Of a stretch of 64,000 bases of DNA, positions 25,176 through 34,746 are shown one piece after another (the first letter of the stretch is position 1; each line of letters starts with the position of its first letter). The stretch spans positions 1 to 64,000 of the forward strand of contig JAATGJ010000021.1 in NCBI GenBank assembly GCA_015654695.1. The letters are read 5' to 3'. The stretch comes from Chitinophagales bacterium. Its GTDB lineage: Bacteria; Bacteroidota; Bacteroidia; Chitinophagales; Chitinophagaceae. Under the pieces are notes generated by a model. It was not told where the DNA came from, made no database searches, and saw only the letters and a program-made list of their open reading frames with translations. The position numbers were made by a program, and so were the translations under genes.

Positions 25176-27710
25176 TTATTCTTTAGGATTCAGTGCGTTA
25201 TCTATTCTTTTTGCTACATCCTGCAAATGGTATTTAGTCATGCTATCCGCTGTTCCGGCCGCGGCTGCGCCAACCTCTGTCCTTAATGCGGCTAAATGGG
25301 CTCTTACCACACTCTTAATATCCGATTTGTCACCGGACGAAGAAATTATAGTTATGGTAATTCCACCACCAAAAGAAGCAGAGCCCGGAGTAGCCGGATT
25401 TAAAATATTGCCAAGCATATTGACATAAGCCTTTTGCAAATTGCGGCGATAAATATCTATTGGCTTTTTCCCGGCTAATTCAGTCCATATTCCTTTCTTC
25501 AGATCACTTAGTAATTCAGTTACCTGGTAAGCATTGTTGCCCAGGGAGGCCTCGGCATCTACCAGTTTATTCAATGTGCGGGTACTGAGTAAACGGTTTA
25601 GCGCATTATCCTGTATGCTGCCAATAGCTGATAACCCGCTTAAGCCAGTCCTGTTAAAAACATCCGGGTTGATCAGCCAAGTGGGCGTGGCAAACAATTG
25701 CTTATTGATAAATTCAACAGCTTCTTTTTGCTTCCCTTCGGATACAATTTCATAAACGGGTCCCTGCTCTTCCACCGTTTTTGGTGTTTCCATGATGCCG
25801 CCTACATATTTTGCCACATGTCCTATATATCTTGAAAACTGGCTTGTCACCTGTCCATACATCTGTCCCAGGTTAGAATAATCCTCATTCGGTTCTTTTG
25901 TCCACTCCAGCAAGTTCGGTACAATACGTTGCAGGTTTTTGATACCATACATGCTTCCTTTCATAGCATCATCACCCACCTGCTCGCTCTGGCTGCGCGG
26001 ATCATCAGGATTGATCTCTGTTCCAAACCAAAGACGCTTATCTTTTAATTTTTCGATCACCCATTTATTCAGCATGGGTTTTTCCGCATCGGCATCCTTG
26101 TACAGGGGAAGTGATTTGTATCCCCATTCAATAGCCCATTTATCATAATCCCCAATGCGGGGGAATAAACCGACCTCGCTGATATTATCTTCCGGCTGCG
26201 CTACATAGTTAAACCGGGCATAATCCATAATAGAAGGCGTATGGCCATTGGCTTCTACCCAGGCCTTATTGCGTAAATTTTCTACCGGTACACTGCTGCT
26301 TGATCCATAATTGTGGCGTAGGCCGAGCGTATGCCCCACTTCATGTGAAGAAACAAATCGTATAAGCTGTCCCATCAGTTCGTCATCAAAAACCATCTTC
26401 CTGGCTTTAGGATCAAGAGGCGAGCATTGTACAAAATACCAGTCACGCAACAATTCCATTACGTTATGATACCAGTTGATATGGCTTTCCATTATTTCTC
26501 CGCTGCGTGGATCAGCGATACTTGGGCCGCTGGCATTGGCAATATCAGAAGGTTTATAAACGATCGCGGAATGGCGGGCATCATCAAGGCTCCAGGTGCT
26601 GTCTTCTTCTTTTGTGGGAGCTGCTTTTGCCATAATAGCATTTTTAAATCCCGCTTTTTCAAAAGCCGTCTGCCAGTCATTAACTCCCTGCAATAAGAAA
26701 GTCACCCATTTTTTGGGCGTAGCGGGATCAATATAAAAGACGATTGGTTTCTTAGGTTCTACCAGCTCGCCTCTTTTATATTTCTCCATATCTTCTTCCC
26801 TGGGTTCAAGCTTCCAGCGCTTTACCATGGTAATTGATTTGACACCCTGGGGATTAGCATCATAATCAGTATAGCCTACAGCAAAAAAACCAACCCGCGG
26901 ATCAAAATATCTTGGTTGCATGGGATTTTTGGGCAGCATTACCATTGAACTATTGATCTCTATTGTCAGGTTACCGGCGGCTCCGGCCTGTCCTCCCCCA
27001 CCAAAACCAGCAATAGGAGAAGCAGGAGACCTTCCATAGGTTTTTACCGCTTTGATCTCAATATTGATAGGATATGATTTTACACTAACTACATACGATT
27101 TATCAGACTGGATGCCTGATAACCGCAAAGAATTTTTTATCCCGCTGTTGAAATGTAAAACATCGTTGTCACCGTTAATATAGTCCGTCATTTCAATTAC
27201 AACACCGGTAGAATCTTTTCCAGGTGATTTTATATCAAATGATGCTGCGATGGGCTGTATATTGGAATTATTCACTGCGGTGAACATGGGCGAGGTAGAA
27301 TCCTTGGTATATTCTGCGAAAGAAAGATTGCGCAGAAAGACTTTATTATTAGGACCTTTTTCAAAACGAATTACATTCTGCCCTACCTGGTCGCCGGCAT
27401 AGCCAAAAAAACCGCCGATGCGCATGCCTGCTGCAGCTTTGGATATACGGTTTACTACAAGTATATCCCTGCCAAGTAATGAATCAGCTATTTCAAAATA
27501 ATATTTGTCCTCTACTTTATGAACGATGAATAAACCGGCATCGGTGACTGCTTTCGCAGTGATCACTTCCTTATAGGGTTTTGGACCTGCAGAAGTAGTG
27601 CGGCCACCAGCCCTGGCTGTATCTGTCCGGGGTTGTGCCGAGGCGGAGATACAAATAACCAACAGCGTTAAAACCATTATATATGGCGCGAAAAAGTAAC
27701 GTTTATACAT
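25176..27710 (-). CDS. Giant secreted zinc metalloprotease (DUF5117/DUF5118 type)
   Basis: 844 residues with a signal peptide (about 1-25, ending ISASA-QP). The N-terminal half corresponds to DUF5118/DUF5117 (PYKEVITAKAVTDAGLFIVH; DRVGFFAVGYTDYDA-like PRVGFFAVGYTDYD). The catalytic region has SSHEVGHTLGLRHN (about residue 455), a metzincin-like HExxHxxGxxH site, followed by SIMDYARFNYVAQPED, containing the Met-turn. Secreted zinc peptidase of unknown substrate. A paralogue of the same layout lies at 55801-58371. It sits between infC and rpmI. Confidence 0.87.
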   Translation of the reverse strand: MYKRYFFAPYIMVLTLLVICISASAQPRTDTARAGGRTTSAGPKPYKEVITAKAVTDAGLFIVHKVEDKYYFEIADSLLGRDILVVNRISKAAAGMRIGGFFGYAGDQVGQNVIRFEKGPNNKVFLRNLSFAEYTKDSTSPMFTAVNNSNIQPIAASFDIKSPGKDSTGVVIEMTDYINGDNDVLHFNSGIKNSLRLSGIQSDKSYVVSVKSYPINIEIKAVKTYGRSPASPIAGFGGGGQAGAAGNLTIEINSSMVMLPKNPMQPRYFDPRVGFFAVGYTDYDANPQGVKSITMVKRWKLEPREEDMEKYKRGELVEPKKPIVFYIDPATPKKWVTFLLQGVNDWQTAFEKAGFKNAIMAKAAPTKEEDSTWSLDDARHSAIVYKPSDIANASGPSIADPRSGEIMESHINWYHNVMELLRDWYFVQCSPLDPKARKMVFDDELMGQLIRFVSSHEVGHTLGLRHNYGSSSSVPVENLRNKAWVEANGHTPSIMDYARFNYVAQPEDNISEVGLFPRIGDYDKWAIEWGYKSLPLYKDADAEKPMLNKWVIEKLKDKRLWFGTEINPDDPRSQSEQVGDDAMKGSMYGIKNLQRIVPNLLEWTKEPNEDYSNLGQMYGQVTSQFSRYIGHVAKYVGGIMETPKTVEEQGPVYEIVSEGKQKEAVEFINKQLFATPTWLINPDVFNRTGLSGLSAIGSIQDNALNRLLSTRTLNKLVDAEASLGNNAYQVTELLSDLKKGIWTELAGKKPIDIYRRNLQKAYVNMLGNILNPATPGSASFGGGITITIISSSGDKSDIKSVVRAHLAALRTEVGAAAAGTADSMTKYHLQDVAKRIDNALNPKE

Positions 27711-27831
27711 TATATCAGAGTTTATAATTTTTCAATGTAAGAAAAACAATGCGGCAGCAGGAGAATAATGATGTTTTTTATACGAGCGGTATTCTCAAAC
27801 CGGGTAAAAGGAAATCATCCAGGTATGCCTG

Positions 27832-28284
27832 TTATTTTTTATTTTCCATTTTCAATCCCAGCTTCATAATAGAAGCAGTAAAACCACATCCATTTTTTGA
27901 TTCAAGCTCCTGTACTATTTTATTACCAAGTATCTTTTTATCCCGGGTGAAATTGTTACCGTACTTCTTTTCAACGCCTTTCATACAGCGGCCCATGTCC
28001 GATTTTTCATCTCCTAATTCGCCAAGCGACATTAGCTCCTGTCCAATGGCCATCTGGTCTTCCTGGTCAAGTTTTACTATTTCTTCCTTCAGTACTTTTT
28101 GGGGATTACTATCATTAGCGGCTTTGGCGAGCAGGGCCTTTGTTTCTTTGCTAAAATTTTTTTCTATATCAGAAAAACAATTGCAGACATCCGCCGCTAT
28201 TTCAGGCACTTTATTGTCAGCCGACTTACACGCAACAAGTGATAAAGCAATAGCAATGATAAAAAAACTGAAAGGTTTTCTCAT
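27832..28284 (-). CDS. Hypothetical Cys-containing lipoprotein
   Basis: 150 residues with a lipoprotein signal ending SLVAC (Cys19). The mature part is helical and charged, with conserved-looking cysteines in ADVCNCFSDIEKN, GRCMKGVEKKYGN and KNGCGF. This resembles small Bacteroidota lipoproteins of unknown function in which paired Cys form disulfides. It is 121 bp upstream of the metalloprotease gene and in the same orientation, possibly co-transcribed. Confidence 0.65.
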   Translation of the reverse strand: MRKPFSFFIIAIALSLVACKSADNKVPEIAADVCNCFSDIEKNFSKETKALLAKAANDSNPQKVLKEEIVKLDQEDQMAIGQELMSLGELGDEKSDMGRCMKGVEKKYGNNFTRDKKILGNKIVQELESKNGCGFTASIMKLGLKMENKK

Positions 28285-28353
28285 ATACTAAATAGTTTTG
28301 GTTTGATAAATGAAAACTAAAATAGGCCGATACATTGATACCAAAAAATTAAA

Positions 28354-28378
28354 AACGTTCCGGCTGATCCGGAACGTT
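28354..28378 (-). terminator. Terminator of infC
   Basis: 10-bp stem AACGTTCCGG/CCGGAACGTT with a 5-base loop, followed on the minus strand by TTTTTAATTTTTT; 25 bp beyond the infC stop. The arms share AACGTTCC/GGAACGTT with palindromes of the array at 52.9-54.0 kb. Confidence 0.82.
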
Positions 28379-28403
28379 ACTATAAAAAATTAATCAGAAC
28401 GTA

Positions 28404-29042
28404 TTAAGATTTTTTCTTTCCTTTCGGTGCAAACATAGCCAGCATTCTTCTCCCTTCCATCTTTGGCATATTTTCAAGGATAGCTATTTCGGCGAGGCGC
28501 TCGGCGAATTTTAATAATAATAACTGCCCTCTTTCCTGGAACTGTATTGCACGGCCTTTGAACTGTACATACGCTTTTACTTTATTACCGTCTTTTAAAA
28601 AGCCTTCCGCATGTTTGGCTTTAAAATCAAAATCATGATCATCCGTATTAGGAGTAAACCGGATTTCTTTCACTTCGGAGACCTTGCTCTTCGCCTTCAT
28701 CTCCTTTTCCTTTTTCTTTTTATCGTACAGGAATTTATTATAATCAATGATCTTGCAAACCGGCGGATCTACCTGTGGCGAAATCTCTACCAGGTCCAGT
28801 TGCTGATCCTGGGCCATCCTCAATGCATCCTGCAATGAATAGATGCCAACTTCTACATTTTCGCCTACCAGCCTCACTTGCTGAGCCCTGATAAAATGAT
28901 TGATACGATGTTCCGCTTCTTTACGGGGAGCAAACCTGCCCCTGAATCCGCCTTTGTTAAAACCTCCTCCACCGCCGCCGGGTTTATAACCGCCGCCGGG
29001 TGGCCTGCTGAACCCGCCTCCGGGTTTTTGTGGTACTGCCAT
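28404..29042 (-). CDS. infC: Translation initiation factor IF-3
   Basis: 212 residues. An unusual Gly/Pro-rich N-terminal tail (1-40, PGGGYKPGGGGGGFNKGGF) precedes a normal IF-3: N-domain (HRINHFIRAQQVRLVGENVE, VDPPVCKIIDYNKFLYDKKK), linker, and C-domain (VKEIRFTPNTDDHDFDFKAK, NKVKAYVQFKGRAIQF, ending MEGRRMLAMFAPK). IF-3 binds the 30S subunit and proofreads initiation. Gly-rich tails occur in other Bacteroidota IF-3 proteins. Transcription ends directly downstream instead of continuing into rpmI. Confidence 0.96.
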   Translation of the reverse strand: MAVPQKPGGGFSRPPGGGYKPGGGGGGFNKGGFRGRFAPRKEAEHRINHFIRAQQVRLVGENVEVGIYSLQDALRMAQDQQLDLVEISPQVDPPVCKIIDYNKFLYDKKKKEKEMKAKSKVSEVKEIRFTPNTDDHDFDFKAKHAEGFLKDGNKVKAYVQFKGRAIQFQERGQLLLLKFAERLAEIAILENMPKMEGRRMLAMFAPKGKKKS

Positions 29043-29387
29043 TTACTATTTTTGGTTAAGCTTCCAACCCTGAAAGGAAGCAATTTTTTTATTTTATAAA
29101 ATTCCTCATACAGGGATTTGAGGAAGAAATTTTTTACCAGCGACATTAACACGGATCTTTGTTGCGACGCACTCTTCAACTTTCTGTTCTTTGTTCAGCA
29201 GGCCTCATCCTCCATCTCCTCCTCCAAAAGAGAAGGAGCGGTGCTTCATCTCTGTACTGATCTTTAGAACTACCACATCAACTTCGGTTCTCTATTCACC
29301 ACTTTCGGAAATGCTAATAACTATGAGTATCTCCGAAAAGCGTGGGCTGTGCGTGGTTCCTCTCCTTTAGAGAGGCAAAGTGAGCCC
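29043..29387. repeat. Gap between infC and thrS with two small hairpin repeats
   Basis: 345 bp without a gene. Two short elements rich in CCTC/GAGG are seen: around 29215-29240 (CTCCTCCTCCAAAAGAGAAG) and 29358-29374 (CCTCTCCTTTAGAGAGG, a perfect 6-bp hairpin). They resemble the family of the palindromic element spliced into hutI. Confidence 0.45.
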
Positions 29388-31322
29388 TTACTCACTTCTC
29401 CTATCCTTAATCTCGGCCACCACATCACTCAAAAATTCATCCAAACTTTTTACACCCGCATCTCCTTTGCCTTGTTTTCTTACTGCAACTTTGTCTTCAT
29501 TCATTTCCTTTTCACCCACTACAAGCATATACGGCACTTTCAACAGCTCGGTATCACGAATTTTCTTACCAATCTTTTCATTACGGTCGTCAACCTCTGC
29601 ACGAATATCCGCTTTTTTCAGTTTCTGCGAAACTGTTTTGGCATAATCCAAAAACTTATCGCTGATTGGCAGCACTTTTACCTGCACCGGGGCCAGCCAC
29701 AGGGGGAACTTACCTGCGTATTGCTCCAGCAAGAAGCCAATAAACCTTTCATGGGTACCAAGCGGTGCCCGGTGTATGATCAGAGGAGTGTCTTCTGTGT
29801 TGTCCTGCCGGGTATATTTCAGTTTAAAGCTTCTGCCCTGCGAAAAATCCACCTGGTTGGTAGCCAGTGTAAATTCCCGCCCAATCACACTGTATATCTG
29901 TACATCAATCTTCGGTCCGTAGAATGCGGCTTCATCCTGCACTTCTACAAAAGGGATGTTTGATTCCTTCAATACATTCCTGACCATTTCCTCCGTTTCA
30001 ACCCACAACTCAGGTTCATTCACATACTTGATGCCCAGCTTTTCCTTTGAATGTAATGAAAGCCTCATCACATACTTATCAATACCAAAAATTTTAAAGT
30101 ATTTAAGGTACATATCATTCACTGCCCTGAACTCATCATTGAACTGTTCTTTGGTACAATAAATATGCGCATCATTCATGTGCAGGCAACGGACACGCAT
30201 TAGCCCGAATAACTCACCGCTTTGCTCATAACGATACACCGTTCCATATTCCGCTATGCGGTACGGCAGGTCACGGTAGCTTTTGGGTTCAGCCGCATAT
30301 ATCTTATGATGATGCGGGCAGTTCATGGATTTGAGATAGTACTTCTCTCCCTCCAGTTCCATCGGCGGGTACATACTATCAGCATAATAAGGCAGGGGCC
30401 CGCTGGTGATATACATACTTTCTTTTGCGATATGAGGAGTAACGACTCTCTTATAACCTGCTGCAGATTCCGTTTCCTTTGCCAGCTTTTCTAATTCTTC
30501 AATCACCACGGTTCCATTCGGCATCCACATGATCAGGCCCTGTCCTACATCATCGTCCATTGTATAAATGCCTAATTCTTTTCCCAGCTTACGATGATCC
30601 CTTTTCTTCGCTTCTTCCAGCATTTGCAGGTGTTCATCCAACTCCTTTTGAGAAGGGAAAGTGACACCATACACTCTCGTAAGCATTTTATTTTTTTCAT
30701 CACCTTTCCAATAGGCGCCGGCAATGTTTGTGAGTTTGATGGCTTTTATAAGACCGGTAGCAGGGATATGCGGCCCGCGGCAGAGATCAGTAAAATTTCC
30801 CTGGGTATACAAAGTGATCTCACCATCATGCAATCCGCTTAAGAGATCGAGTTTATATTCATCCCCTTTTTTATAAAAATATTGAATGGCTTCCGGCTTG
30901 GAAATCTCCTGTCTTATAAATGAATTATTCTTTTTCGCCAGTTCATTCATCTTTTTTTCTAAAGTCCGCAGATCTTCTTCCGTTATTTTTTTATCACCCA
31001 GATCCATATCATAATAAAAACCATTATCCACCGGCGGGCCTACCCAGAATTTTACACCCGGAAACAATGACTCCACCGCCTCCGCCATCAAATGCGCTGA
31101 TGAATGCCAGAAAGTGTTTTTGCCATCGGCATCACTCCATGTTAAAAGTTTCAGCGATGCATCTTCATTGATAGGACGTGAAGCATCCCATACCTGGCCA
31201 TTAATAGTAGCCGCCAGCACTTTCCGGGCAAGTCCTTCTGAAATTGATTTCGCTACATCCAGTGCAGTAGATCCTTTTTCGTATTGCCTGACAGCGCCAT
31301 CCGGTAATGTAATATTGATCAT
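29388..31322 (-). CDS. thrS: Threonine-tRNA ligase
   Basis: 644 residues, full length. The N-terminal TGS domain (1-62, INITLPDGAVRQYEKGSTAL) is followed by the editing domain (SAHLMAEAVESLFPGVKFWV, and the later GAYWKGDEKNKML), the class II catalytic core with motif 2 (YRIAEYGTVYRYEQSGELFG; LMRVRCLHMNDAHIYC), zinc ligands in NCPHHHKIY, motif 3 (RAPLGTHERFIGFLLEQYAG), and the C-terminal anticodon-binding domain. Charges tRNA-Thr and edits Ser. Confidence 0.97.
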   Translation of the reverse strand: MINITLPDGAVRQYEKGSTALDVAKSISEGLARKVLAATINGQVWDASRPINEDASLKLLTWSDADGKNTFWHSSAHLMAEAVESLFPGVKFWVGPPVDNGFYYDMDLGDKKITEEDLRTLEKKMNELAKKNNSFIRQEISKPEAIQYFYKKGDEYKLDLLSGLHDGEITLYTQGNFTDLCRGPHIPATGLIKAIKLTNIAGAYWKGDEKNKMLTRVYGVTFPSQKELDEHLQMLEEAKKRDHRKLGKELGIYTMDDDVGQGLIMWMPNGTVVIEELEKLAKETESAAGYKRVVTPHIAKESMYITSGPLPYYADSMYPPMELEGEKYYLKSMNCPHHHKIYAAEPKSYRDLPYRIAEYGTVYRYEQSGELFGLMRVRCLHMNDAHIYCTKEQFNDEFRAVNDMYLKYFKIFGIDKYVMRLSLHSKEKLGIKYVNEPELWVETEEMVRNVLKESNIPFVEVQDEAAFYGPKIDVQIYSVIGREFTLATNQVDFSQGRSFKLKYTRQDNTEDTPLIIHRAPLGTHERFIGFLLEQYAGKFPLWLAPVQVKVLPISDKFLDYAKTVSQKLKKADIRAEVDDRNEKIGKKIRDTELLKVPYMLVVGEKEMNEDKVAVRKQGKGDAGVKSLDEFLSDVVAEIKDRRSE

Positions 31323-31365
31323 TGTTATAAGTAGTCCGGCTTTTTAGTCCTTAAACTTCGGGATG

Positions 31366-31373
31366 CAAATTTA
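31366..31373 (-). promoter_or_regulatory. -7 promoter element of thrS
   Basis: Perfect TAAATTTG on the minus strand, 43 bp before the thrS start. Only a weak TTTC is seen at the -33 distance. Confidence 0.45.
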
Positions 31374-31507
31374 GCGAAGTCCGGTTAAAGATGAAAGAGT
31401 ATTAAGTAGCTGTGCTGGTTCATTTTCGGGTGCATTTTTTTCAACCGGCAGGTTTAAAATTAACAAACTATTGCCCGCCACTGAACTATCAATACGGACT
31501 TATTCAT

Positions 31508-31515
31508 TAGATTTG
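31508..31515 (+). promoter_or_regulatory. -7 promoter element of the 31523 gene
   Basis: Perfect TAGATTTG, 7 bp before ATG 31523; the transcript would be nearly leaderless. No clear -33 match. Confidence 0.4.
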
Positions 31516-31522
31516 AACTCCA

Positions 31523-32647
31523 ATGAAAAGGATTGTACGACAGACCGCCTTGCTTCTATTAATTCTTGCCTGCCTTTTTCCCGGTAATTCTTTTTCTCAA
31601 AATGTAACCGGTATCTGGAAAGGTCATTTTACTTCGGATAATGGACAACAATACAGGTTAGAATTCCAGGTTAAGCAAAATAAAGATGGTACTCTTTCAA
31701 CAATGGGAGTTTCTTATTCCTGGCAGGATGATATCCGGTTTTATGGCAAAGCCACTATGACGGGGAATTTTGTAAAAAATTCTACCAGCTTAAGAATCCG
31801 GGAAATAAAAACTATCGAATTGCAAAACCCCGGTGGCATCACCTGCATCATGAATTATAGTCTTGCTTACAGCAAATCAGGAAAGGAAGAGTTTCTTGAC
31901 GGCACTTACCTGGGAAAGTATGAAATAAAGGACGGGCCTAATCTGTCCAAATGGGGCGATTGCGGAGGCGGCACTGTTTTTTTACGTAAAGTACCTACTT
32001 CGGATTTTTATATCGAACCCTTTCTACGTAATAAAAATGCACTGATAGCCGCACCCAAAAAAGATACAGTAGCGAAAAAGACAGATCCCGCATTGGTAAA
32101 GAAACCCCCTGTAACAACCAACCCGACTGTTAAAACCGGGACAAATCCTGTTATTAAACCTCCGGCTAAGCAAACCACTATCACAAAAACCAATACACCT
32201 GCAAAAATAAAACCAGATACCGCTGTAAAAAAAGATCTGCCCGTGGTAAAAAATCCTGTCCGGCAGGTGATAAATATTCCGGCCATTTTAAAACAAAGGC
32301 AGAACGAACTGATGAAATCGCTGGTAGTAACAGACGTTGATGTTACCGTGAAATTGTATGACAATGGAGAGATAGATGATGATACCATTTCTGTTTTTTT
32401 TGATAAAAAATTAATAGCCTCCAATAAAAGGCTCAGCGCCTCTCCTATTACCATCAAACTTAAACTGGATGATGAGGATACCGATCATGAACTGGTAATG
32501 GTAGCGGAGAACCTGGGACGCATTCCCCCCAATACTTCACTGATGATCGTAGAAGCCGGGGATCAGCGATTTGATATCCGCATTACTTCTACCGAACAAA
32601 AAAATGCACTGGTGCGGTTCAGGTATCAAAAACCTGCGCAACCATAA
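31523..32647 (+). CDS. Secreted hypothetical protein, paralogue of the next gene
   Basis: 374 residues with a signal peptide (about 1-25, ending SFSQ). An N-terminal beta domain opens NVTGIWKGHFTSDNGQQY. A Lys/Pro/Thr-rich linker (about 180-250, full of KKP, PAK and TNP) follows, then a C-terminal beta domain with VTVKLYDNGEIDDDTISVFF and LVMVAENLGRIPPNTSLMIV. The C-terminal domain is shared with the gene at 32738-33559. It probably forms a secreted binding protein; no enzyme motif is visible. Confidence 0.7.
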   Translation: MKRIVRQTALLLLILACLFPGNSFSQNVTGIWKGHFTSDNGQQYRLEFQVKQNKDGTLSTMGVSYSWQDDIRFYGKATMTGNFVKNSTSLRIREIKTIELQNPGGITCIMNYSLAYSKSGKEEFLDGTYLGKYEIKDGPNLSKWGDCGGGTVFLRKVPTSDFYIEPFLRNKNALIAAPKKDTVAKKTDPALVKKPPVTTNPTVKTGTNPVIKPPAKQTTITKTNTPAKIKPDTAVKKDLPVVKNPVRQVINIPAILKQRQNELMKSLVVTDVDVTVKLYDNGEIDDDTISVFFDKKLIASNKRLSASPITIKLKLDDEDTDHELVMVAENLGRIPPNTSLMIVEAGDQRFDIRITSTEQKNALVRFRYQKPAQP

Positions 32648-32737
32648 TGTTTTTCCCGGCAACTTACTGTATGGAAAATTGACCGCTTCTGTAATTTTTT
32701 TGAACGCTTCGGTTATTTTCTTCTATTTTCATTCATC

Positions 32738-33559
32738 ATGCAGCGGATTCTGGTTATAGTTATACTTCTTTGTACATTTTTCTTTGCCAGTGCGCAGAAT
32801 ATAAACGGCATCTGGAAGGGTAAATTAGTCATGGAGCCCGGCGGCTGCTTCCCCGTTTATAATATTGAACTACAGGTACAGGTCAGCGGAACAAAAATTA
32901 TCGGCACATCGTACCATTATTCCGATACCAGTAATTATGTAAGAGAAGTTTTTGAAGGTGTCTATGATAGCGCAGCAAAGAACATGCTGATAGAAGAACA
33001 GAAAGTAGCTACTTTTCATATCCCGCCTGACTGTATTCCCTGTATAAAAAGATATTCACTGGCCTTTCATACTGATGGAAGAGAAGAACAACTGCGTGGT
33101 TCATGGACAGGTAAAACGATGGATAATAAGAGTACCTGCCCACCCGGAAGCATCGTGATGACCCGGATCCAGCAGTCGGCATTCAAGCCCCCTACACCGC
33201 CTATCCTTGAACTGCGGAAAAATGAACTGGTAAAAGAAATATTTGTGGACACCGGAAGTATCAAGCTGGATTTTTATGACAACGGGCAAATTGATGGCGA
33301 TACGATATCTGTATTCGTAAATGGCACTCCGGTTGTATCTGGTAAAATGCTAACTACCAAACCTATCACAACCTATATAAGAATTGACCTGAGAAAAACG
33401 CAGCAGGAAGTGATCATGGTAGGTGAAAACCTTGGTTCTATTCCTCCTAATACCGCATTGATGATCGTAAATGCCGGTGATAAGCGCTACCAGTTATACC
33501 TTACATCTGATGAAAAAAAGAATGCATTGGTCAGGTTTATATACGAAAAACCGAAATAA
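32738..33559 (+). CDS. Secreted hypothetical protein, paralogue of the previous gene
   Basis: 273 residues with a signal peptide (1-19, FFASAQ). It has the same two-domain plan as its neighbour without the Lys/Pro linker: INGIWKGKLVMEPGG at the start, and KLDFYDNGQIDGDTISVFVN with VIMVGENLGSIPPNTALMIV at the end. Both proteins finish KKNALVRFIYEKP or close to it. Tandem duplication followed by divergence is evident. Function unknown. Confidence 0.7.
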   Translation: MQRILVIVILLCTFFFASAQNINGIWKGKLVMEPGGCFPVYNIELQVQVSGTKIIGTSYHYSDTSNYVREVFEGVYDSAAKNMLIEEQKVATFHIPPDCIPCIKRYSLAFHTDGREEQLRGSWTGKTMDNKSTCPPGSIVMTRIQQSAFKPPTPPILELRKNELVKEIFVDTGSIKLDFYDNGQIDGDTISVFVNGTPVVSGKMLTTKPITTYIRIDLRKTQQEVIMVGENLGSIPPNTALMIVNAGDKRYQLYLTSDEKKNALVRFIYEKPK

Positions 33560-33601
33560 ATAATTATACAAACCATTAACCTGAAAAGCCGACAGTAAAT
33601 C

Positions 33602-34567
33602 TTATTGTTCATATTTCAGGACCAATCCTAATGTTCCACATGCCCAGCCATGTGAAGCATTTGTAAAATGTAGTTCCATCAAATTATTCTCTCGCTTAAG
33701 TGCTACATCCTTTGTCCAGGTCTGACCACCATTTATTGTTTTCATGATATATCTCCCATCACCTGCATACCCTGATTGCGGGCTTACAAAATGGAGGTCG
33801 TGTAAACCTGAGTGATAGGTTTTAAAGATTTTGTTCCATGTATTTCCTCCATCAATGGTCTTGGCCAGTGAATCCGTGGACGAAATATATCCTGTACTAG
33901 CATCCGGGAAAAACACAGAACCTGGATATCGCAAGCTTTGCCCCAGGCCAGCTAATGGTAAATTTTCCCAGGTGTTACCACCATTACTAGTTTTTAAAAG
34001 CCCGTTGCCTGTCACCCATCCGGTTTGTTCGTTAATAAAATGGAGGCTTTGATAGTATTGACCAGGAGAATAATTAAGGCTTGAATAGCTGGTCCAGTTA
34101 ACACCAGCATTGGTAGTTTTCCAGATCTTCTCCCCTACTGCATAAGCTACAGTTGAACTGACAAAGAAGGCGTCGAAAATATAATTATCAGTTAATGAGA
34201 CACTATCAAAACTTACACCACCGTCACGGGTTAGTATGATCAGGTTCGATCCCCCTCCGCCGGCATTAAATATTGCATTATTTTCATCTCCCATCGCTAT
34301 ATTCACAATAATTCCACGAGACCGGTAAACCTTCTGCCAATTATTTCCACCATCAGTGGAGCGGTAAATAAAATTGCCTGCCACTAAATAGCTCATACTA
34401 TTATTGATAAAAAAAATATCAAGAACATTTTCCGAGGTTCCTATCGGAATTTTTTTCCATCCGGTACCTAAGGAATCGTTCGATTCTTGTGGAGGTGTAA
34501 CCTGATCATTAGGTTTTGAACAGGACATAATAGAAAAAGAGAAAAGCAAAAAAAAGAGAAGTTTCAT
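33602..34567 (-). CDS. Ycf48/BNR-like beta-propeller lipoprotein
   Basis: 321 residues with a lipoprotein signal ending SIMSC (Cys16). Repeated sialidase-type Asp-box-like motifs are seen: RSTDGGNNWQKV, LTRDGGVSFDS, KTTNAGVNWTS, KTSNGGNTWENL, KTIDGGNTWNKI and KTINGGQTWTKD. Together they indicate a propeller related to Ycf48 and BNR-repeat proteins. No sialidase catalytic residues are recognised, so a binding role is more likely. First of three consecutive propeller lipoproteins. Confidence 0.85.
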   Translation of the reverse strand: MKLLFFLLFSFSIMSCSKPNDQVTPPQESNDSLGTGWKKIPIGTSENVLDIFFINNSMSYLVAGNFIYRSTDGGNNWQKVYRSRGIIVNIAMGDENNAIFNAGGGGSNLIILTRDGGVSFDSVSLTDNYIFDAFFVSSTVAYAVGEKIWKTTNAGVNWTSYSSLNYSPGQYYQSLHFINEQTGWVTGNGLLKTSNGGNTWENLPLAGLGQSLRYPGSVFFPDASTGYISSTDSLAKTIDGGNTWNKIFKTYHSGLHDLHFVSPQSGYAGDGRYIMKTINGGQTWTKDVALKRENNLMELHFTNASHGWACGTLGLVLKYEQ

Positions 34568-34746
34568 AGAGGTAGTTTGGGTGAAGATATAGTATTGCTC
34601 TATACAAGTATATCTTTATTAGAAAAAGGAATTCTTTTCTTGCCGATATTAACTTGGATCAATAAGTTCAAACTACCTACTGTAATCAGTTTAATAAGTC
34701 TATCATTGCATTAATCAAAGATTTCTGCAACCGTACAAACTACCCT

